Shown here piece by piece: positions 9,334 through 17,644 of a stretch of 19,003 nucleotides of DNA (within the stretch, counting starts at the first letter, position 1; each line of letters starts with the position of its first letter). Origin of the DNA: JBAXEO01 sp964541375 (GTDB lineage: Bacteria; Actinomycetota; Coriobacteriia; Anaerosomatales; JAAXUF01). The notes beneath the pieces were generated by a model. It ran no database searches. It saw only the letters and a list, made by a program, of their open reading frames with translations, and was not told where the DNA came from. A program made the position numbers and the translations under genes. The stretch lies in contig CAZIPT010000038.1 in assembly GCA_964541375.1 (NCBI GenBank), forward strand, positions 1-19,003, written 5' to 3'.

Positions 9334-12300
9334 ATGGATAAGCGCAAGCTGCTCATACTTGTGCCCGTGTTGGCAGTGGCACTCTACCTGGGGGTCCAGG
9401 TCGCCGGGGCTCAATCGGGTGCGCAGCTCAAGTGGAAGCCGCTCGCTGCCGATGCGGGCAAGTCCGGCTCGGACGGGATGGGCGGGGCAGGTCAGCCCAA
9501 GACGCCGATGGACATGATCACGAACCGCACGACTCCGGCAAAGCGCCGAGCAGCGGCCAAGAGGGCCGCGGCGAAACGCCAGAGCAATCCGCTATCGCGG
9601 CTGTCCGCGAGCAAGAGCGCAGCCAGTGTGGCAGCTCTCTTGGGCGTTCGCGCATCTGCGGCAACCACCTTCTCGCCGCAGGGGACGCCCGACTACTTTG
9701 GCACTACCCCGAACTACGCCAACAGCCCGTTGCCCGATTTGGACGCTAGCGGCAACGTCGTTCCCGGCACGGGAATCAGGAAGTTCGTCGACTCGCTTCC
9801 GGGCTTGGGGGCTGCAAACAAGAACAACCTGGGCCAGTACCTGACGGTCGCGGTCCCGGATACGACGACCTACCCGGGGTCTGACTACTACATCATCGGT
9901 CTCGTTGAGTACAGCGAGCAGTTGCACTCCGACCTGCCGCCCACCAAGCTTCGCGGCTATGTCCAGCTGAACTCCTCGGGCAATCCGATGACCGCGCCCA
10001 GCTATCTGGGTCCGACCATCATCTCGCAGCGCGACCGTCCTACCCGAGTGAAGTTCATCAACAAGCTTCCGACGGGTTCAGGCGGAAACCTCTTCATCCC
10101 CACCGACACCACGGCCATGGGCGCCGGCATGGGTCCTGACGGCGTGAGCCCCTACAAGCAGAACCGCGCGACGATCCACCTTCACGGTGGCGCAACTCCG
10201 TGGATCAGTGACGGTACTCCGCACCAGTGGACCACTCCTGCGGGCGAGAACACCGCGTACCCCAAGGGTGTCAGCGTGGTCAACGTGCCCGACATGCCCG
10301 ACCCCGGTCCTGGGGCGCTGACGTTCTTCTACACCAACCAGCAGAGCGCCAGACTGATGTTCTACCACGACCACTCATACGGGCTGACCCGCCTGAACGT
10401 GTACGCCGGCGAGGCAGCTGGCTACATTCTCCAGGATCCAGTGGAGCAGAAGCTGGTCACTGGTGGCACGATCGGCACCGTTACCGTGGCGCCGGGCACC
10501 ATTCCCGCTGAGCAGATTCCGCTGATCATCCAGGACAAGACGTTCGTTCCGAAGGATCCGCAGCTGCTCAGAACAGATCCAACGTGGGACAAGACCAATT
10601 GGGGCCCCTACGGCAGCCTTTGGTTCACTCACGTCTACATGCCTAACCAGAACCCCAACGACGCTTCTGGCACCAACGCGATGGGCCGCTACGACTACGG
10701 TCCACTGTTCTGGCCGATCTTCCTGCCTACCCACGGCATGAACCCCGACGGAACCCCCGGTGTCCCGAACGTGTCTCTGACTCCTGAGGCGTTCATGGAC
10801 ACGCCTCTGGTCAATGGAACCGCCTATCCGTTCGTGAAGGTGGGTCGAAAGGCGTATCGATTCAGAATCCTGAACGCGTCGAACGACCGTATGTGGAACC
10901 TGCAGCTGTACTACGCCAAGTCCAACACGCCGGCATCTATCAATGCCTCCGGCATGCCGACGCTGCAGACGGACTCCGGCGAAGTCACCATGACCCCCGC
11001 GATTCCACATCCCAACGATCCCGCGTGGCCAAGGAGCTGGCCCACCGATGGTCGAGACGGTGGAGTGCCCGATCCCGCGTCGGCAGGACCCAAGTGGATT
11101 CAGATCGGCTCCGAGGGAGGCATACTTCCCAAGCCGGCCATCATCGACCAGCAGCCGGTGAACTACAACTACAACCGCCGAGACATCGTAGTTCTCAACG
11201 TGGCGGACAAGTCGCTGTTCCTTGGCCCCGCGGAGCGAGCCGACGTCATCGTCGATTTCTCTCAGGTCCCGGACGGATCCAAGATCATCATGTACAACGA
11301 CGCCCCGGCCCCGGTACCGGCGTTCGATACACGGCTTGACTACTACACCGGCGATCCGGATCAGCAGGATACCGGCGGAGCACCGACAACGCGGGCCGGC
11401 TACGGTCCCAACACGCGCACGATCATGCAGTTCCAAGTTGAGGGCGCCACGCCGGCTTCGGCATTCGATACGGCCGCGCTGGATGCCGCGCTACCAGCGG
11501 CGTTCAAGGAATCGCAGCCGGCTGTCATCGTGCCGCAGACGACATACCCCGGCTCGACTTTGACGACGGACACGTACTCCAAGATCCAGTCCACCGTACT
11601 CACCTTCACTCCCGAGGGCACCAGCACCCCCGTGGGCGTCTTCATGCAGCCCAAGGCCATCCAAGAGCTCTTTGAGATGAACTACGGCAGGATGAACTCG
11701 ACCCTGGGAGTCGAGCTGCCGTTCACCAACAGCGGCAAGCAGACCACCCTTCCGATGGGATTCACGGATCCACCCACTGAGGACTTCCTTGATTCTGTCG
11801 AGGAGACCACGGCGCTTATTGGAACTGCGGCCGACGGCACTCAGATATGGAAGATCACACACAACGGTGTCGACACACACGCGATCCACTTCCATCTGTA
11901 CAACGTGCAGGTCATCAACCGAGTCGGATGGGACGGAGCCATCAGGCCACCTGATCCCAACGAGCTCGGCTGGAAAGAGACTGTTCGCATGAACCCGCTC
12001 GAAGACTGCATCGTGGCCATGCGTCCTGTTTCGCCGAGCCTGCCATTCAAGGTTGGTGACAGCATCAGGCCGAATGACCCGACCATGCCGCTGGGCAGCA
12101 CGCAGCCGGGCTGGGATCCTCTCACGGGCAATCCGATCACCGTGGTCAATGCCATGCAGAACTTCGGCTGGGAGTATGTGTGGCACTGCCACCTGCTCGG
12201 CCACGAAGAGAACGACATGATGCGGCCGATCATCTTCGCGGTTGCTCCTGCGGCACCGACGGTACTCAGCGCCGTGCCGACCGGTACGCCAAGCCCGAGT

Positions 12301-12837
12301 GTGACTCTTGCGTGGACGAGGAACTGGACGCTGCCGGCCGCGACGAACGTGCTGGTTCAGAGAGCTACCAACTCCGCCTTCACGGCGGGGGTGACCAACT
12401 ATCCGTTGATCTCGGCGAGCGCGACGAGCTACCCGGACACGGGCGTCGTGGCGAACACGCAGTACTACTACCGCGTGAGGGCCGAGAACCACAACAGCTA
12501 CTCGGCATGGACGAATGTCGTGGGAGCCAAGACCCCGGCAATCGCCGGCGCACCGCTTGCGCCGACCAATCTGGCGATTGGCACGGCGACGAGGACCTCG
12601 ATTGCCATCCAGTGGGTGAATCCTCCCGGCTCCACGGTGACGACAAACGTGGTGCAGTACAGCACGCAGGGAGCCAATGGTCCGTGGACTCCGGCCGCAC
12701 CGACGGCCGGTCCGACGGCTACGCAGTACATCATCACCGGGCTCAGGAACAACACGACCTATTGGATCAGGGTCAACGCGATCAACGCGTCAGGATCGGC
12801 GGCCTCGTCGGTCAAGTCAGGCCGCACTTTGAGGTAG
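9334..12837 (+). CDS. Large secreted multicopper oxidase with two C-terminal fibronectin type III domains
   Basis: This is a 1167-residue exported copper enzyme, about twice the length of CotA-type laccases. The signal peptide is MDKRKLL followed by a hydrophobic stretch ending VAGAQ. A Lys/Arg/Ala-rich segment follows (about 66-85). All four copper motifs are present: HLHGG (H282, H284), YHDH (H345, H347), HAIHFH (H849, H852, H854), and WHCHLLGHEENDMM (H951, C952, H953, H957, M962). By comparison with CotA, the type 1 copper ligands are H849, C952, H957 and M962. Residues about 972-1067 and 1073-1166 are fibronectin type III domains. The CotA/bilirubin oxidase-like ending DMMRPI suggests oxidation of phenols, bilins or metal ions. 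Very large FN3-bearing multicopper proteins such as Geobacter OmpB are linked to metal-oxide reduction, so a metal-related role is possible. The start has AAGGGG upstream, 8 bases away. Confidence 0.93.
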   Translation: MDKRKLLILVPVLAVALYLGVQVAGAQSGAQLKWKPLAADAGKSGSDGMGGAGQPKTPMDMITNRTTPAKRRAAAKRAAAKRQSNPLSRLSASKSAASVAALLGVRASAATTFSPQGTPDYFGTTPNYANSPLPDLDASGNVVPGTGIRKFVDSLPGLGAANKNNLGQYLTVAVPDTTTYPGSDYYIIGLVEYSEQLHSDLPPTKLRGYVQLNSSGNPMTAPSYLGPTIISQRDRPTRVKFINKLPTGSGGNLFIPTDTTAMGAGMGPDGVSPYKQNRATIHLHGGATPWISDGTPHQWTTPAGENTAYPKGVSVVNVPDMPDPGPGALTFFYTNQQSARLMFYHDHSYGLTRLNVYAGEAAGYILQDPVEQKLVTGGTIGTVTVAPGTIPAEQIPLIIQDKTFVPKDPQLLRTDPTWDKTNWGPYGSLWFTHVYMPNQNPNDASGTNAMGRYDYGPLFWPIFLPTHGMNPDGTPGVPNVSLTPEAFMDTPLVNGTAYPFVKVGRKAYRFRILNASNDRMWNLQLYYAKSNTPASINASGMPTLQTDSGEVTMTPAIPHPNDPAWPRSWPTDGRDGGVPDPASAGPKWIQIGSEGGILPKPAIIDQQPVNYNYNRRDIVVLNVADKSLFLGPAERADVIVDFSQVPDGSKIIMYNDAPAPVPAFDTRLDYYTGDPDQQDTGGAPTTRAGYGPNTRTIMQFQVEGATPASAFDTAALDAALPAAFKESQPAVIVPQTTYPGSTLTTDTYSKIQSTVLTFTPEGTSTPVGVFMQPKAIQELFEMNYGRMNSTLGVELPFTNSGKQTTLPMGFTDPPTEDFLDSVEETTALIGTAADGTQIWKITHNGVDTHAIHFHLYNVQVINRVGWDGAIRPPDPNELGWKETVRMNPLEDCIVAMRPVSPSLPFKVGDSIRPNDPTMPLGSTQPGWDPLTGNPITVVNAMQNFGWEYVWHCHLLGHEENDMMRPIIFAVAPAAPTVLSAVPTGTPSPSVTLAWTRNWTLPAATNVLVQRATNSAFTAGVTNYPLISASATSYPDTGVVANTQYYYRVRAENHNSYSAWTNVVGAKTPAIAGAPLAPTNLAIGTATRTSIAIQWVNPPGSTVTTNVVQYSTQGANGPWTPAAPTAGPTATQYIITGLRNNTTYWIRVNAINASGSAASSVKSGRTLR

Positions 12838-12841
12838 ACAG

Positions 12842-12879
12842 CCGAGCATCGGAGGGGGAGCCACCCCTCCGATGCTCGG
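12842..12879 (+). terminator. Strong hairpin terminator after the multicopper oxidase gene
   Basis: Perfect 16-base arms (12842-12857 and 12864-12879, beginning CCGAGCATCGG) enclose the loop GAGCCA, 5 bases past the TAG stop. There is no T-tract, as is common for terminators in high-GC Actinomycetota. It could also act as an mRNA-stabilising 3' end, or only partly separate this gene from the next. Confidence 0.8.
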
Positions 12880-12940
12880 AGCACATTGCTCGCGCGAACG
12901 AGATTCGGTTGGGCCGGGACGCTGTAAAGGGGCGACGTTC

Positions 12941-14428
12941 ATGAAGAACAGCAAGGTGCGTGCACTCGTTGTACTGGCGGCGGCGGTCGTGGTGGCGCTG
13001 GTTCTGGTGGGTTCGGCGATCGGCACTGGCGAGATATCCGTTACCAGACGCGCTGTCACGGCAGCCGACAACAGCCTGACGATCAGCGTGGAGTCCACCG
13101 GCGACGCCGGGAATATTCACGGGAACGCCAACCCGTGGACAAGCCCGGTCGACCCTGTCAGCGACTTCTTCTGGTTCAACCAGCCGGTCAGGATCACGGA
13201 CTTCGCGCTTGAGGACGTTGGCAACGGCACACCGGTCTTCTCGGCAGCTACGTGGGCTATCGATTTCGGCAGCGGTTACAGCCAACCGACCGCGCTCACC
13301 TCGCCGTTCATCCTCGGCTACGACGGCGTCTACAGCATCGTGGCTACCGGCACGGACTCGGTTCTCGGCGATGTCACAGGTACGATCACGCCGGCCTTCG
13401 GCGTCGACCAGATTCCGCCTGTCGTCGATTCGACCGCGGTGCTTCCGTACTACAAGGGAACCCCTGAGCTGACGGTGTCCGCGACGGACACTCTGTCGGG
13501 AGTCGAGAACGCGCTCTTCAATGCTGACGGCGAGCAGAGCGTTTCGTGGCAACCCACGACCTCCAACCCTTCGGTGTTCTCGATCGACTGGCCCTTCACG
13601 GGCCAGGGCCTTCACACCCTCGGTTGGAGCGTCTTCGACAACGCGGGCAATATGACCAGCAACTCCGAGCAGTTCTACATCGACAATGAGGCGCCGACGA
13701 CGGACTCGGATGCCCTCACGCTCTACAACGGCCCGGCGACCATCCATTTGGACGCCACCGACAATCCGACGCCTCCGGGTGCCTCGGGGGTTGCCGCCAC
13801 CTATTACCGGGTCAAGAGCAACAACGTCTTTGGGGCTGTCACTCCGGGAACCACAGTGAATGTGACGGCGCCTGCGAGCAGCTACGCCACTCACACGCTT
13901 GAGTTCTGGTCGGTGGATGAGGTCGGCAACGTCGAGGCGACACGGTCGGTTGACTTCCGCATCAACAGCCAACACACCATCACGGTGGAGCAGCCGGCGT
14001 ATTCCAGCGGCACAATCTCGCCTTCCGCGCCGGCGCTCATCAACCTGGGGGCCAGCAGTGCGACGTACCTGATCACACCAGCCACCGGCTACCACCAGGT
14101 CAGCAGCTATGTGGATGGCGTCTCAGTTGGTGCTATAGGCTCCTACACGTTCACCAACGTCACGGCGAGCCACGTGCTCTCCACGTGGATGACGATCAAC
14201 ACCTATACGATCACGCCGCAGAAGTCGAACAACAACGGGACGATCTCGCCCTCCGGTGGGCAGGTCGTCAACTACGGCGGCAGCAAGAAGTTCACGATGA
14301 CGCCCAAGAGCCACTACAAGATCTCAAAGGTGCTCGTGAATGGCGTCAATGTCGGCCATCCGAGTTCCTATACGGTCAGCAACGTCAAGCAGAACACGAC
14401 CATCAAGGTCTACTTCGTCCATAAGTAG
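12941..14428 (+). CDS. Secreted Ig-like/InlB-B-repeat surface protein, function unknown
   Basis: This is a 495-residue exported protein with no recognised catalytic motif. The N-terminus MKNSKVRAL plus a hydrophobic run to about residue 28 is a signal peptide. Residues about 160-340 hold two related Ig-like modules containing SATDTLSGVENA and DATDNPTPPGASG, each leading to phrases such as WSVFDNAGN and WSVDEVGN. These resemble bacterial OmpL47/Ig-type beta-sandwiches. Residues about 343-495 are two repeats of the divergent InlB B-repeat type (GTISPS, then YLITPATGYHQVSSYVDG or FTMTPKSHYKISKVLVNG, then SYT.TNV or SYTVSNV). The ATG at 12941 has AAAGGGG at 12926-12932, 8 bases away; upstream in-frame codons run through the terminator and are not coding. 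There is no sortase motif or C-terminal anchor. Its position after the oxidase suggests a cell-surface or matrix role. Confidence 0.85.
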   Translation: MKNSKVRALVVLAAAVVVALVLVGSAIGTGEISVTRRAVTAADNSLTISVESTGDAGNIHGNANPWTSPVDPVSDFFWFNQPVRITDFALEDVGNGTPVFSAATWAIDFGSGYSQPTALTSPFILGYDGVYSIVATGTDSVLGDVTGTITPAFGVDQIPPVVDSTAVLPYYKGTPELTVSATDTLSGVENALFNADGEQSVSWQPTTSNPSVFSIDWPFTGQGLHTLGWSVFDNAGNMTSNSEQFYIDNEAPTTDSDALTLYNGPATIHLDATDNPTPPGASGVAATYYRVKSNNVFGAVTPGTTVNVTAPASSYATHTLEFWSVDEVGNVEATRSVDFRINSQHTITVEQPAYSSGTISPSAPALINLGASSATYLITPATGYHQVSSYVDGVSVGAIGSYTFTNVTASHVLSTWMTINTYTITPQKSNNNGTISPSGGQVVNYGGSKKFTMTPKSHYKISKVLVNGVNVGHPSSYTVSNVKQNTTIKVYFVHK

Positions 14429-14452
14429 ACGACGGTCGATCGAGTGATCCGC

Positions 14453-14482
14453 CGAGGGCGGGCCGACTACGGCTCGCCCTCG
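14453..14482. terminator. Bidirectional hairpin between convergent genes
   Basis: Arms CGAGGGCGGGCC (14453-14464) and GGCTCGCCCTCG (14471-14482) differ from perfect complementarity by one position (G-T) around the loop GACTAC. It lies 24 bases after the plus-strand stop and 12 bases beyond the minus-strand stop, so it can end both transcripts. Confidence 0.7.
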
Positions 14483-14494
14483 CTGCGTTCGGGG

Positions 14495-15832
14495 CTAGCG
14501 CATCTCCGTCAGCCGGGTGGCGATCTCGGCAGCCGTCGCCGCGGCGAACTGCTCGTCGATCGGGTAGGCCGAGGCGCCCCTGGAGAACACGTGCCGGTCT
14601 CGGTAGCGATTCTGCTGCTTGATCGTGTACTTCAGGTGCTGGAGCGCCCAGAAGTACGCCCGCCAGTCCATCGATGCGTCGAAGACCTCGACGTCCATCT
14701 GGGCCGCATTGAAGCGGCGGTATACGCTCCAGTCCGTGCCTTGCGGGTAGTACATGGCAGCGGTTTGAGTCTTCTTCTTGCCCCAGCGGTAGATGGTCCC
14801 GCCCGGCTTCTTGAAACGCTTTGCCGAGAACCTCACCCGGCAGAGCCCATTCCACACGCGGTCCAGATTGTTGAGCGTCTCGGGTGGGGCCACGGTCCGG
14901 GTGTCGGCGGCGACCAGTTTGATCTTGGCGATGAACTCGGCCTGAGCAATCATGTAGTCGGGGTGGATTCGGCCGTGGTTGGTGACCGTGCCGTCGGGGT
15001 TGATGTTGCTCCCGGTGATGCGCGGGTCGATTCCGCCGACTTGGCTCGGGGCGGCATAGGCGTTGATCAGGAAGAGGCGCCCATGGTTCTCCCATGCGGC
15101 GGCGTTTGGGTTCTCCGGAAACTCTCGGGCCGCGAAGAGAAGGAGCGTCGCGCGCCAGGCGTCCTCCTCGGACTTCGAGTCGCCGCGGTGCATGACCGTC
15201 CCCTCGGCGTTGCGATAGTGGTCCGGCGTTTCAAGCAGTAGATGGTCGGCCTCGGCGGCCACCGCGGAGGTCACCAGCTGGCGTGTGCGCTCGGGAACTG
15301 ACGGCCAGACCCTGCGCGCGCCGTAGCCCATGTAGTAGACCCAAAGCGGGGACTGCCAGCTGCAACCCCAGCCATCCCTGGCGTAGGACGCGGCCAGACC
15401 GGTGGTCCAGGCCACGGTTCTACGACGGGCCTCATCGTTCGAGACCCAGACGGCGGCCGGTGAGTAGTAGCCGGTGTCGAGCGCGAGCGCCGTGGCGTAG
15501 AGTGCCGAAGCCTGGCCGCGAATCGGCAGTTCGCCGGCCAAGAACCCGCCGGGCGGGACGAGAGCTTCGACGGTTTGAGTGGTGCCAAGCGAGTCTTCCG
15601 GCTCGGGCCCTAGCTCGATGACCGAGTACGCGTAGTTTCTTGAGAACCACGTGGTGTGAAGGTAGCGAAGCGAGTTGTTCGACATGGTGACCGCCAGCTT
15701 GCGCAGGTTGTCACGCTGCCGCCAGCGGCCGGGAATCGCCGCCTGCGCCGCCGATACCGACGAGAAGACGATCGCGAGCGCGATGGCGAACGCGCACAGA
15801 GCCTCGAAGATGCCGCGATATCGGCGCTCCAC
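14495..15832 (-). CDS. Secreted putative alpha-helical-toroid carbohydrate-active enzyme, uncharacterised
   Basis: This is a 445-residue exported protein with a signal peptide (hydrophobic residues 12-28, likely cleavage after SAAQA at about 31). I do not recognise a named family with certainty. It is rich in long helices with aromatic and acidic motifs: WGCSWQSPLWVYYMG, GDSKSEEDAW (D218-W226) and NHGRIHPDYM (N285-M294). This pattern recalls uncharacterised bacterial proteins with an (alpha/alpha)-toroid fold, related in shape to heparinase and alginate lyase-type enzymes. The invariant-looking Asn, His, Asp and Tyr of the last motif could form a lyase active site. It starts with GTG at 15832 behind a weak GAGAGCGGGG site. 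The divergent neighbour encodes GH88, which acts on the unsaturated ends left by polysaccharide lyases; that is the main argument for a lyase. Glycoside hydrolase activity remains possible. Confidence 0.8.
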   Translation of the reverse strand: MERRYRGIFEALCAFAIALAIVFSSVSAAQAAIPGRWRQRDNLRKLAVTMSNNSLRYLHTTWFSRNYAYSVIELGPEPEDSLGTTQTVEALVPPGGFLAGELPIRGQASALYATALALDTGYYSPAAVWVSNDEARRRTVAWTTGLAASYARDGWGCSWQSPLWVYYMGYGARRVWPSVPERTRQLVTSAVAAEADHLLLETPDHYRNAEGTVMHRGDSKSEEDAWRATLLLFAAREFPENPNAAAWENHGRLFLINAYAAPSQVGGIDPRITGSNINPDGTVTNHGRIHPDYMIAQAEFIAKIKLVAADTRTVAPPETLNNLDRVWNGLCRVRFSAKRFKKPGGTIYRWGKKKTQTAAMYYPQGTDWSVYRRFNAAQMDVEVFDASMDWRAYFWALQHLKYTIKQQNRYRDRHVFSRGASAYPIDEQFAAATAAEIATRLTEMR

Positions 15833-15876
15833 GCTGCCCCGCTCTCTTCACGTCCGACAGGAAAGAACAGTAGCTG

Positions 15877-15882
15877 ACTATA
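15877..15882 (-). promoter_or_regulatory. Candidate -10 box of the minus-strand gene in the divergent intergenic region
   Basis: Read on the minus strand this is TATAGT, giving a transcript start near 15870 and a leader of about 38 bases. No clear -35 box is seen. On the plus strand of the same 181-base spacer, TAGTAT at 15972-15977 could serve the GH88 gene. The two genes may share control. Confidence 0.3.
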
Positions 15883-16013
15883 CGCCGGGAGACGGTCGCC
15901 CGCGACGCGATCACGCTCGGGCTTCGGGCCGGCGCGTCTCGAGGGCAGAGGAGCCGCACCTCTGACGATGGTAGTATCGGAGGGTACGGCGGAATCGAGG
16001 AGGCAATCGGTTG

Positions 16014-17576
16014 GTGATCGGGAATCGTGCGCGTGCACTGGGATGGGCCTTGGCGCTGGCGCTGTTCTTCGCCGCCGTGCCCTCGCTTGCGTCCGGCGAA
16101 ACTGCATTCGACTACCGCATGCGCACGGCCCGGTCCGCGGCAGTAAAGCGCGTTATGGCGACCGAGAAGCGCCTCAAGTCCCACGTCTTCACCTACTTCA
16201 CCACTGGAAACACCTGGAAGCTGGTCGGTCCCAGCGGATGGACGAGTGGGTACCTGCCCGGCGAGCTGTGGCAGGCCTATTCCCTGACGGGCGATGGTTG
16301 GTATTCGGATCACGCGGGGCATCGGCAGAGCGTGCTCAAGTCCTCGATCATCAATGCTTCAGCGACCGACATCGGCATGCGGTTCTTCTACAGTCACGCC
16401 CGCGCCTACCAGATGACCGGCAGCAAGACGTCGCGCTCGACGGCGCTTCGGGCAGCGCGTGCTGAAGCGGCACGGTTCGATCCCACTGTCGGCGCGATCC
16501 GCTCGCTGATCGGAACCGACCCCGCGACCGAGCTGGTCATCGTCGACGAGCTGATGAATCTCGAGATCCTCTACTGGGGCGCCGACAACGGAGGCCCTTC
16601 ATCCTGGCGCGAGACCGCCCGCGCACATGCGCGGACTGTCGCACGGGACTTCATCAGAGACGACGGCGGGGTTCACCACATAGTGTCGTACGAGGCATCG
16701 TCCGGCGCGGTCGTGGGCGAGTTCAAGGGGCAGGGCTACTCGGCGGATTCGGAGTGGTCACGCGGGCAGGCCTGGGCGATCCACGGCTTCGCGAACTCGT
16801 ACCGGCACACTGCCGATCCGGTGCTGCTCGACGCCGCGCGCAAGGTTGCCGATCACTATCTGGCGGAGGTGCCCAGTGACATGGTCCCGTACTGGGACTT
16901 CAAGGCTCCTGGCATCCCCGATGAGCCGCGCGACAGCTCGGCCGCGGCGATCGCCGCATCCGGGTTGATCGACCTGGCGCTGCTCGATCCCGACCCCGCG
17001 AACAGCGCCCGCTACGAGGCCGCCGCGCGCGCGACGATGCTTTCTCTCGCGTCTCCGGCGTACCTCTCGGCGGGGAGGAATCCGGCGGTGCTGCTGCACG
17101 GCACGATGAACTGGTGGAGTCCCGCCACGCGCGATGTGGGGCAGTCGTTTGGCGACTACTTCTTCCTCGAGGCACTCCAGCGACTCAGGCGGCTACCCGC
17201 TGCGGAGCCGGCGCTCGAGATCCGCCGCGTGCGCGCGAGCCGAGGCAATGCCGGGCGCGCCGTTGACGGACGTGCGAACACCGCCTGGACCTCGTCGGGC
17301 AAGCAATGGCTCGAGTTCGACCTGGGCAGCAGGCGCGTCGTCAGTGCGGTGAGTCTGGCGGTCAGCCATGGCGGATCGCGCTCTGCCAAGTTGAAGTTCT
17401 ACGTGTCCAACGACCGCAAGAAGTGGAAGCTGGTCGGCGCGGCACGCAGCAGCGCCGAGACGCTCGGCCAAGAGACCTACACTTTTAAGCCGCAGAACGT
17501 TCGGTACGTGCGCGTGGTGTGTTCGGGCACGAGCCGGAGCAAGGCAAACGGCATCGTCGAGGCGGCTGTCCGCTAG
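16014..17576 (+). CDS. Secreted GH88 unsaturated glucuronyl hydrolase with C-terminal F5/8-type C domain
   Basis: This 520-residue enzyme is expected to hydrolyse the unsaturated uronic acid from the non-reducing end of oligosaccharides made by polysaccharide lyases. A signal peptide (residues about 8-28, ending SLASG) precedes the GH88 domain (about 35-395). Family signatures include WTSGYLPGELWQAY, ATDIGM with D119, VDELMNLEILYW with D178, EWSRGQAWAIHGFA, and YWDFKAPGIPDEPRDSSAAAI. D119 and D178 match the catalytic Asp pair of Bacillus UGL (D88 and D149). Residues about 396-520 look like a discoidin/F5/8-type C module (AVDGRANTAW, WLEFDLGSR, VRYVRV) that probably binds glycans. GTG 16014 is chosen; TTG 16011 is equally served by GAGGAGG at 15997-16003. 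Many GH88 enzymes are cytoplasmic, so the signal peptide and binding module are notable. Confidence 0.93.
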   Translation: MIGNRARALGWALALALFFAAVPSLASGETAFDYRMRTARSAAVKRVMATEKRLKSHVFTYFTTGNTWKLVGPSGWTSGYLPGELWQAYSLTGDGWYSDHAGHRQSVLKSSIINASATDIGMRFFYSHARAYQMTGSKTSRSTALRAARAEAARFDPTVGAIRSLIGTDPATELVIVDELMNLEILYWGADNGGPSSWRETARAHARTVARDFIRDDGGVHHIVSYEASSGAVVGEFKGQGYSADSEWSRGQAWAIHGFANSYRHTADPVLLDAARKVADHYLAEVPSDMVPYWDFKAPGIPDEPRDSSAAAIAASGLIDLALLDPDPANSARYEAAARATMLSLASPAYLSAGRNPAVLLHGTMNWWSPATRDVGQSFGDYFFLEALQRLRRLPAAEPALEIRRVRASRGNAGRAVDGRANTAWTSSGKQWLEFDLGSRRVVSAVSLAVSHGGSRSAKLKFYVSNDRKKWKLVGAARSSAETLGQETYTFKPQNVRYVRVVCSGTSRSKANGIVEAAVR

Positions 17577-17582
17577 GCGGAC
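17568..17582 (+). terminator. Short inverted repeat spanning the GH88 stop codon
   Basis: GTCCGC (17568-17573) and GCGGAC (17577-17582) are perfect arms whose 3-base loop is the stop codon TAG itself. A second weak stem, CGCCG/CGGCG, lies at 17591-17612. Neither has a T-tract; termination is only possible. Confidence 0.25.
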
Positions 17583-17644
17583 TGTCCTCACGCCGCGGCC
17601 CCCACTCCGGCGTATGAGCTGAGGCGCATCGGCCCCGTGCTCGG

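Noticed and set aside
9230..9517. A 95-codon plus-strand frame over the leader and start of the oxidase gene
   Set aside because: It overlaps the oxidase in another frame, shows no conserved feature, and its beginning coincides with the foldable leader.
12872..12940. Upstream extension of the secreted repeat protein to an ATG at 12872
   Set aside because: That start lies inside the terminator's right arm and would put 23 unlikely residues before a clean signal peptide. ATG 12941 has a good ribosome site.
12812..14095. A 427-codon minus-strand frame opposite the Ig-like repeat protein
   Set aside because: It runs through the strong terminator hairpin and antisense to a gene with a signal peptide and repeat domains; the composition is that of a shadow.
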